A stretch of 38,398 nt of DNA, taken from contig JABLTI010000047.1 of the NCBI GenBank assembly GCA_013166835.1, positions 1-38,398 of the forward strand. The letters run 5' to 3'. The position numbers and the translations under genes are program-made. The notes beneath the pieces were generated by a model. It worked only from the letters and a program-made list of their open reading frames with translations, searched no databases and had not been told where the DNA came from. This stretch comes from Promethearchaeati archaeon (GTDB lineage Archaea > Asgardarchaeota > Heimdallarchaeia > JABLTI01). Below are positions 32,755 to 38,398 of this stretch, piece after piece (positions within the stretch are counted from its first letter, which is position 1; every line of letters begins with the position of its first letter).

Positions 32755-33791
32755 CATTCTAAAACTTCTATTGAATCAATAGTTCCAACGCCATCCAAAT
32801 CATATCCTTCAACAACAGTCCTAAATTGCCCTTTTTTGTAACCTTTCAAGATTGTTTGCCAGTTTTTAGTTAATGCAATTATTGCTGCTTTTGTTCCTCG
32901 TCTTCCTTGTCCTGCAAAAGCTATGACTGTTTTAGAGGGATTGTATGGATTTGGAGTCTTGAAAATAATTCCCACATTATTTTGGGAATAGAAGGTTTTG
33001 GGGTCCTTAGATGTTATTCCTCTACCGAATCTTGCGTCGGGAGCAATACCTTGCATATGATTGTCGAAAGCAGGAATATCCAATTTTGTATTAATATCAT
33101 GAGTAACAAGATTTACAGCTGGACCTCCTACTAATATTAGGTTTTGATCTAAAGCCTTCTCAGCTCTGACCTCAACGTCTAGTTTTACGAATAGATCATC
33201 TGGGGTTACGAAAAGTTGCCCCATAAACATTGCCAAATAAATTGCATAATGACCATCTCGTGCCCAAGTTTTATGTGGACCATGAGTGTCAGGAGCACCA
33301 ACTACGATTAGACCATCAAATTTAGAATCTTTATAAAATTCTTTGAAGAATTTTTGCAGAGTATCATCAATTCTTGACTGACTGTTAAAGTGTAATCCCA
33401 TATCTTGAGAACTTAATTCGATCCCATACGCTTTCTCTGTAGTTTTATAGTAACGAGCTTTTGCTCCTCTGATTTCTTTTTCAAAAGCAATGGTTACTAA
33501 ACCTGCTTCTATTAATTGACGAATATGATAGTAGACTTTTTGCTCGTGTAAGCCCATCTCTCGAGCTATATCTGCTGGGAATTTAGGTTCCTTTGCTAAT
33601 TTTTGGAGAATGGTCCATCGAATATCATGTAGTATTGCTTTCATTTCATTTGGGTTTTTGAACATTAGTATGTCTTTAGCAGCATAACCATCTTTGGTTT
33701 TTGATACTATTTTTTTCTTCATTTTATTCGCAACCAATTTCATTGTTTCTTGAGAGTTGTTTCTTTTTGGTTTTCGGTAGATTATTTCCAA
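32754..33791 (-). CDS. HTH (ArsR-like) regulator with a C-terminal ligand-type domain
   Basis: Residues about 50-125 form a winged helix of the ArsR type: MKAILHDIRWTILQKLAKEP, then the recognition helix LHEQKVYYHIRQLIEAGLV and the wing with RGAKARYYKTT. Residues about 150-345 form an alpha/beta domain (FDGLIVVGAPDTHGPH, NLILVGGPAVNLVTHDIN, VIAFAGQGRRGTKAAIIAL). The VGGPxVN motif is shared with archaeal S-layer-type domains, so the regulator may sense or descend from an envelope-type module; that link is inference. Start TTG 33791, weak ribosome-binding site. A 9-bp inverted repeat spanning its TATA box suggests autoregulation. Confidence 0.8.
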   Translation of the reverse strand: MEIIYRKPKRNNSQETMKLVANKMKKKIVSKTKDGYAAKDILMFKNPNEMKAILHDIRWTILQKLAKEPKFPADIAREMGLHEQKVYYHIRQLIEAGLVTIAFEKEIRGAKARYYKTTEKAYGIELSSQDMGLHFNSQSRIDDTLQKFFKEFYKDSKFDGLIVVGAPDTHGPHKTWARDGHYAIYLAMFMGQLFVTPDDLFVKLDVEVRAEKALDQNLILVGGPAVNLVTHDINTKLDIPAFDNHMQGIAPDARFGRGITSKDPKTFYSQNNVGIIFKTPNPYNPSKTVIAFAGQGRRGTKAAIIALTKNWQTILKGYKKGQFRTVVEGYDLDGVGTIDSIEVLE

Positions 33792-33816
33792 TTATCTTCA
33801 TTTGATAAAATTAACT

Positions 33817-33844
33817 AACCATTATTAATTTTTTTATAATGGTT
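33817..33844 (-). promoter_or_regulatory. Candidate autoregulatory operator of the HTH gene
   Basis: A perfect inverted repeat, AACCATTAT (33817-33825) and ATAATGGTT (33836-33844), with a 10-base centre. On the minus strand the TATA box (TTATAAAA) overlaps the first arm and the centre, and the HTH start is 26 bases downstream. A dimer bound here would block TBP. Confidence 0.5.
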
Positions 33845-34008
33845 TATAATTGTAAAATATCATATTCATATGTATGAAAGAACAACCACTAATAATCTTT
33901 TCTCAGTGGTTCGAGCACAATTTTAGAATTGTTTTTAATGAAAAACAGCAGTGTAATTACTTACGCTTTGAAAAAACGGAATAAAGAAGATAATTAGAGG
34001 ATAATGCT

Positions 34009-35781
34009 ATGTGTGGTATAATAGGTTACATTGGTAAAAAAAGAGCTGCACCCATTTTATTTGATTCATTAAAGAAATTGGAATATCGGGGTTATGACAG
34101 TGTTGGTATAGCATCAATAAATGGTGATGCTGAGATTGAAATAAAAAAAGGAGCCGGGAGAATAGAGGCTGTTAATGAACGAATGAACTTCCTATCTGTA
34201 AATGGTTCTATTGGTATTGGTCATACTCGCTGGGCCACTCATGGAGGAGTGGAGGACAAAAATGCGCATCCATTTTTATCTTGTAATGGTCGATTTGCGC
34301 TTGTTCATAATGGAATACTAGAAAACTACCTCGAGTTAAAAGAGGATCTAGTAAAGAAAGGGCATACATTTACATCTGATACAGACACTGAAATTTTGGT
34401 TCATCTAGTTGAGGAAGAGGTGAAGAATAATGGGGAAAAAGATTTAGTAAAAATAATTTCAGATTTAACAAAAATTGCTAAAGGGGCATACACTTTCTTA
34501 TTATTAGATGCTAAAGATCACATTATCTATGCTTTTAGAAAAGACTCACCAATTATTATTGGAATTGGAGAAGATGAACTGTTTGCGTCCTCTGATATTA
34601 CTTCTTTCCTGGAACATACAAACAAAGTAATTATTTTAGAAAATAATCAACTTGCTGTTCTCAAAGAAAAGTATACAATTTATGATACTCAAACAGGAAA
34701 AGAAGTAAAACAGAAAATTACAACCATTGACTGGACTACTGAACAAGCAAGTAAAACTGGTTTTCCACATTTTATGTTGAAAGAGATTTTCGAAGAAGTT
34801 GAAATATCTAAACATTCTTTGGAACAAGATTCCCTAAAGCTAAATGGTATGATAGAGGTTTTATCTAAAGCGAAGAAGGTCTTCTTCCTCGGATCAGGAA
34901 CCTCCTTTCGGGCATGTTTACTTGCTTCAATATACTTTGCTAAGATTGCAAAGAAGCATTTTATGCCAATTCTTGGGTCTGAATACAAGACATATCAGAA
35001 TCTTGTGGACAAGGACACAGTAATATTTGCGATAAGTCAAAGTGGAGAAACTGCAGACGTTCTTCAAGGTATAACTCTTGCTAAAGCAAAAGGAGCTAGA
35101 GTCGTTTCATTGATTAATGTTATTGGTAGCACAATTATGAGAGAATCAGACCAATATCTCACGTTAAATTCTGGACCCGAAATCGCAGTAGCTTCTACCA
35201 AGGCATTTATTTCACAAGTATTAATCTTGACTTTACTGGCTTTCGGAGTAGCTGATAGATTGAAAGAAGGACGAGAACACTTGTATGAAGTTGTCAGAAA
35301 ACTCGAGAGTATAATGAACCAATCGGATTCTATTGCCATGCTATCTAAAGATGTTCTCAATAAGAATGATCTCTACCTTATTGGAAGAGGAGTTTCTTTT
35401 CCGATTGCAATGGAAGGTGAACTAAAAATAAAAGAAATCGCATACATTCATGCAGATGCTCTTGCTGGTGGGGAATTAAAGCATCACACTTTAGCATTAA
35501 TAGAACCGGGTGTTACTTGCATTGCGTTAGTTCCAAATGATGATACTAAAGATGACATGATTAACAACATTATGCAGATAAAAGCTCGAGGTGGGGAGAT
35601 AATCGGAATTTCATCAGAACACTTGGAGTTATTTGACCACTATATTCCCATTCCAAAAGTTCACCTCGAACCCCTTCTAATGATTCCAGTACTACAACTT
35701 ATCTCCTACTATCTCTCTGTCATCCGCGGAAATGATCCTGACTTCCCTAGAAACCTTGCTAAATCAGTTACTGTACTCTAA
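34009..35781 (+). CDS. glmS: Glutamine-fructose-6-phosphate aminotransferase
   Basis: Makes glucosamine-6-phosphate from fructose-6-phosphate and glutamine, the entry to amino-sugar and surface-glycan synthesis. The N-terminal glutaminase has its catalytic Cys2 (MCGIIGYIG) and the GHTRWATHG motif. Two SIS sugar-phosphate domains follow (FLGSGTSFRACLLASIYFA, ISQSGETADVLQGI, and KEIAYIHADALAGGELKH). The C-terminus PRNLAKSVTVL is canonical. Length 590 aa, normal. GAGG stands 8 bases before ATG 34009. The ~125-base stretch upstream holds two small inverted repeats (AACCACT 33884-33890 with AGTGGTT 33905-33911; ACAATT 33917-33922 with AATTGT 33927-33932) that may structure the leader. No glmS ribozyme was recognised. 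Confidence 0.97.
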   Translation: MCGIIGYIGKKRAAPILFDSLKKLEYRGYDSVGIASINGDAEIEIKKGAGRIEAVNERMNFLSVNGSIGIGHTRWATHGGVEDKNAHPFLSCNGRFALVHNGILENYLELKEDLVKKGHTFTSDTDTEILVHLVEEEVKNNGEKDLVKIISDLTKIAKGAYTFLLLDAKDHIIYAFRKDSPIIIGIGEDELFASSDITSFLEHTNKVIILENNQLAVLKEKYTIYDTQTGKEVKQKITTIDWTTEQASKTGFPHFMLKEIFEEVEISKHSLEQDSLKLNGMIEVLSKAKKVFFLGSGTSFRACLLASIYFAKIAKKHFMPILGSEYKTYQNLVDKDTVIFAISQSGETADVLQGITLAKAKGARVVSLINVIGSTIMRESDQYLTLNSGPEIAVASTKAFISQVLILTLLAFGVADRLKEGREHLYEVVRKLESIMNQSDSIAMLSKDVLNKNDLYLIGRGVSFPIAMEGELKIKEIAYIHADALAGGELKHHTLALIEPGVTCIALVPNDDTKDDMINNIMQIKARGGEIIGISSEHLELFDHYIPIPKVHLEPLLMIPVLQLISYYLSVIRGNDPDFPRNLAKSVTVL

Positions 35782-35913
35782 ATCATTTCTTTTTTTATCT
35801 TCTATTTTACCTATAGTCAACATATAAAATAATAAAACAAAAAAATAATATTAAACAATCAAATATTTAATTAAATGATTGTTTATTGTTTTAAATCACT
35901 GCATTCACGATAA

Positions 35914-35951
35914 GTTTATATATAAAATGTTCTGAACTTTATATCGATATA
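35914..35951 (+). promoter_or_regulatory. Promoter and palindrome of the nrdR-nrdD gene
   Basis: A strong TATA box (TTTATATATAAA, 35915-35926) predicts transcription starting around 35943-35948. Exactly there lies the 12-bp palindrome TATATCGATATA (35940-35951). A dimeric DNA-binding protein on it would block initiation. It does not match the bacterial NrdR-box consensus (CwATATATwG core), so which factor binds is open. Confidence 0.5.
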
Positions 35952-35967
35952 CAAGATGTTGTGTTTA

Positions 35968-36072
35968 GGGGAAAAAATACCACTAGGAATGGTATGCTCT
36001 GGTTAGTACCAGAACCACTTTAAATAGCCTAGAATGGGTGCCAATCCCCGAAAAAATGACCAAAAGAGGTCA
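35968..36072 (+). ncRNA. Structured 5' leader, riboswitch-like
   Basis: The leader before nrdR-nrdD can form: P1 GGGGA (35968-35972) with TCCCC (36045-36049); P2 ATACCA (35977-35982) with TGGTAT (35990-35995), loop CTAGGAA; P3 TCTGGT (35998-36003) with ACCAGA (36008-36013), loop TAGT; a pseudoknot from the P2 loop CTAGG (35983-35987) to CCTAG (36028-36032); and a last hairpin TGACC (36057-36061) with GGTCA (36068-36072). All pairs are Watson-Crick. It is GC-richer than flanking DNA. It matches no riboswitch class I can recall (cobalamin, purine, SAM, THF and fluoride considered). A nucleotide or cofactor sensor is a guess from context. Confidence 0.5.
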
Positions 36073-36100
36073 AAACAGAAATTTAGCCGGAAGAAAAACG

Positions 36101-38398
36101 ATGAAGTGCCCGTATTGTCAGTCACCAAACACTCGAGTTGTTGACAAACGATTATCTGACGACATGAAAGTAAATCGCAGAAGAAGAGAATGTCTCCAAT
36201 GTAATAAGCGATTTACCACCTACGAACGAGTAGATGATGTCAAACTTTCTGTTATCAAAAAGGATAAGAGAAGAGAACCTTTCAGTCGAGACAAAATGAA
36301 ATCCGGCATTGTTAGAGCTTGCGAGAAACGACCCATTAGCATGGAAGAAATCGATGAAATAGTAGATGAAATCGAGAGCGAACTAAGAAAATTAGAGGAA
36401 ACAGAGATTGATGCTCAAATCATCGGCGAGAAAGTAATGGAGAAACTTCGCGAACTTGATGAGGTCGCTTATATTAGATTTGCTTCTGTTTATAGACGGT
36501 TCACTGACTTAGCTTCTTTTGAAAGAGAATTAGAGAAATTGAAGGTAGTTAAAGAGATCCAAGTGAAAGGACAAGATTCCACTGAACTTCTATTATTAGT
36601 TTCAGGTGACACCAAAGAAGAAATCTCAGGGTGGAATCGAGCTAAAATCACAGCAGCATTAATCAAAGAAGCTGGATTAGAAAAAATGGATGCAGAATCA
36701 ATTGCAGCAGAAGTAGAACGCAAAATATTCGCATCTGGGATCGATGTTATTTCTGTTGATTTAATTAGAAGCTTAGTAGACAATGAACTCTTTGTAAGAG
36801 GATTTGCTACAAAACTCTTACAACAAAGAAGCATTGGTATACCAACTTATGATTTGAATCAATTAATTCATTCAAAGAGTAAAGAAAATAGCAATGTTGT
36901 AGCAAATAATCCCGAAGCAGTTAATCTAGCTATTGCTGAAACAATCTTGAAGAAATACGCTTTACAAGAAATGTTTTCTCCAGAAGTGGCAAATGCTCAT
37001 CGAAAAGGTAAGATATATTTACACGATCTTGGCTTTCCAGTCAGGGTGTATTGTTCTGCACACAGTTTGGAGTACATCAAGAAATATGGGTTAAATTTGT
37101 TGAATCTTTCAACTGTTTCAAGCCCAGCCAAACATGCAGACACACTAACAGGTCATCTCAATACGTTCCTTGCGTCAATGCAAGCCTATTATGCAGGTGC
37201 ACTAGGTCTCGCTTACCTTAACATCTTCTATGCCCCATTCTTTGTAGGGGTTCCATATGAGCAAATAAAACAAGAAGCTGTTCCAAATTATCTAAAGGAT
37301 ATTCCAGCAATCGGCCCAGGTGGAAAATACACTGGCAAAACCTATGGTGAATATGAAAAAGAAACACAACTTTTTGCTAAAGCACTCATGGATGTTTGGT
37401 TGGAAGGAGACGCTCAAGGAAAAGTCTTTCCATTTCCTAAATTTGATCTTCATATTGATCAGAGTTCCTTTGATGACAAAGAGCAATTAAAATTACTCAA
37501 GCATGCTTGTAAAATTGCCTCTGAGAATGGATCGACCTACTTCATATTTGATAGAGATGAAGTGAATCTCTCCATGTGTTGTCGATTAAAGACTACAATC
37601 AAAGACATGTATATGATCGAGCATCCTGAAAGTATGAGATATTGTGGGTTCCAAAATGTAAGCATAAATCTACCACAAGCAGCCTATCGAGCTGGCAAAG
37701 GAAAAATCAAAGACTGTATTGAAGAAATTAAAGCAGCCATGGATATAGCTATGCAAGGCCATTTAGAAAAGAAAGAATTTATCCATCAGCTCATGACTCA
37801 AGAACGAGGTACTCTCTGGCAAATAGGAAAAATTGCAGAAGATGGTAGACCTTATGTTGACTTAGAAAAGGCAACCTATATTATCGGGGTAATTGGACTC
37901 AATGAATGCGTCCAATATTTAATTGGAGAACAAATGCATGAAAGTGAGAAAGCATACAAGCTTGGATTAAGAATCATTGCAGGTATGAATCTCAAAGCAA
38001 AAGACTTACAGGAAAAGAACGGTATAACTGTAACCTTAGAAGAAACTCCAGGAGAAAGTGCCCCATACAAATTCGCAAGAACAGATATTCAAGAATACCC
38101 TGATAGCATCCATTATGTGAAAGGAGATATTGAAGAAGGAGCGATATACTATACCAATAGTGCCCACTTTGCAGCAGATGCTCAAATAGACATTATTGAT
38201 CGAATCTCCAAACAGGGTAAATTTAACACCTTAATTGAAAGTGGATCTATCACTCACATTTTCATAGGTGAACAGAAGATATCTTCTGAATCAATATTAA
38301 ATCTAGTGAAGAAAACTTGGGAAAATACCCAGAGCGCACAAATTGTTTTCTCACCAGAATTCACAGTCTGTCAAGATTGTGGAAAATTAAGTAGGGGT
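36101..38398 (+). CDS. NrdR-NrdD fusion: repressor domain plus anaerobic RNR (partial)
   Basis: One frame of 766 codons runs from ATG 36101 off the window with no stop. Residues 1-44 are the NrdR zinc ribbon (Cys3, Cys6, Cys31, Cys34; RRRRECLQC, RFTTYERV). Residues ~48-140 are the NrdR ATP cone (VIKKDKRREPFSRDKM, then ELDEVAYIRFASVYRRF). A complete NrdR normally stops near residue 150; here it continues through a second, NrdD-type cone (~160-235, GWNRAKITAALIKEAGL) into the class III ribonucleoside-triphosphate reductase: HRKGKIYLHDLG (~302-313), HLNTFLASMQAYYAGALG, YCGFQNVSINLPQ (~514-526), and CQDC (757-760), the first pair of the C-terminal zinc site. The glycyl-radical loop lies beyond the edge. 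GGAAG stands 8 bases before ATG. Confidence 0.92.
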   Translation, partial: MKCPYCQSPNTRVVDKRLSDDMKVNRRRRECLQCNKRFTTYERVDDVKLSVIKKDKRREPFSRDKMKSGIVRACEKRPISMEEIDEIVDEIESELRKLEETEIDAQIIGEKVMEKLRELDEVAYIRFASVYRRFTDLASFERELEKLKVVKEIQVKGQDSTELLLLVSGDTKEEISGWNRAKITAALIKEAGLEKMDAESIAAEVERKIFASGIDVISVDLIRSLVDNELFVRGFATKLLQQRSIGIPTYDLNQLIHSKSKENSNVVANNPEAVNLAIAETILKKYALQEMFSPEVANAHRKGKIYLHDLGFPVRVYCSAHSLEYIKKYGLNLLNLSTVSSPAKHADTLTGHLNTFLASMQAYYAGALGLAYLNIFYAPFFVGVPYEQIKQEAVPNYLKDIPAIGPGGKYTGKTYGEYEKETQLFAKALMDVWLEGDAQGKVFPFPKFDLHIDQSSFDDKEQLKLLKHACKIASENGSTYFIFDRDEVNLSMCCRLKTTIKDMYMIEHPESMRYCGFQNVSINLPQAAYRAGKGKIKDCIEEIKAAMDIAMQGHLEKKEFIHQLMTQERGTLWQIGKIAEDGRPYVDLEKATYIIGVIGLNECVQYLIGEQMHESEKAYKLGLRIIAGMNLKAKDLQEKNGITVTLEETPGESAPYKFARTDIQEYPDSIHYVKGDIEEGAIYYTNSAHFAADAQIDIIDRISKQGKFNTLIESGSITHIFIGEQKISSESILNLVKKTWENTQSAQIVFSPEFTVCQDCGKLSRG

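Noticed and set aside
33880-34008. glmS ribozyme in the glmS leader
   Set aside because: Only two short inverted repeats are present; the ribozyme core was not recognised, and it is a bacterial element.
35956-36006. Short upstream frame (16 codons, ATG to TAG) inside the nrdR-nrdD leader
   Set aside because: No ribosome-binding site, and it overlaps the helices of the structured leader; a chance frame is more likely.
36490-36834. Minus-strand 114-codon frame opposite the NrdR-NrdD junction
   Set aside because: Lies fully within the open, family-matching plus-strand frame; a shadow.
1-38398. CRISPR arrays, insertion sequences, integrases or phage genes
   Set aside because: No regularly spaced repeats, transposase motifs or phage proteins were seen anywhere in the window.

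Overview
The window is AT-rich archaeal chromosome. The archaeal assignment rests on a tight set of markers: class I LysRS, Taw1 (wyosine tRNA modification), EndA, RNA polymerase subunit Rpo12/P, ribosomal proteins eS1 (S3ae) and uS15 flanking a DHH/RecJ-like nuclease and the KEOPS subunit Pcc1, a GPN-loop GTPase, and an initiator tRNA(Met) with an A1:U72 pair. A longin-fold protein fused to a winged helix, plus several single-pass surface proteins ending in arginine-rich tails, suggest an Asgard (Promethearchaeota) lineage. That last step is inference. Many genes start with TTG or GTG behind a GGTGA/GAGGT ribosome-binding site, and I moved several starts on that evidence.

Layout. 1-3.8 kb: end of an unknown gene, GPN GTPase, TraB-family protein with an unknown helical partner, and a DUF47/PhoU-like protein. 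3.9-7.1 kb: tRNA processing and charging (EndA, Taw1, LysRS). 7.2-9.4 kb: a two-permease dipeptide-type ABC operon with no ATPase or binding protein nearby. 9.6-17.1 kb: an accessory-looking block of small membrane proteins, a longin-winged-helix protein, zinc-ribbon membrane paralogues, a kinase-less 7TM sensor-like protein and a surface protein. 17.1-21.6 kb: an arginase-fold hydrolase and the conserved minus-strand cluster uS15 / DHH nuclease / Pcc1 / eS1. 21.8-28 kb: PhzF-like protein, charged coiled-coil protein and small beta protein, stand-alone GcvT, secreted BNR propeller, DegV. 28.3-33.8 kb: initiator tRNA, eIF2B-like protein, NAD(P)H quinone oxidoreductase-like flavoprotein, Rpo12, GlyRS, Cys-cluster protein, HTH regulator. 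34-38.4 kb: GlmS, then a long leader and an open reading frame running off the window.

The most unusual object is that last reading frame (36101 to the edge, 766 codons without a stop). Its first ~148 residues are a complete NrdR-type repressor (zinc ribbon plus ATP cone). They are followed in frame by a second ATP-cone-like domain and an anaerobic class III ribonucleotide reductase (NrdD). The gene is preceded by a strong TATA box, a 12-bp palindrome at the predicted start site, and a ~150-nt leader that can fold into several hairpins with a pseudoknot. Together they look like an enzyme fused to its own nucleotide-sensing regulator, possibly controlled both at the promoter and in the leader RNA.

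Other points: pcc1 has no ATG/GTG/TTG start in a usable position; the GPN GTPase lacks ~25 residues before its G4 motif; the PhzF-like protein lacks the usual catalytic Glu; and perfect inverted repeats flank the promoters of the ABC operon and the HTH regulator.
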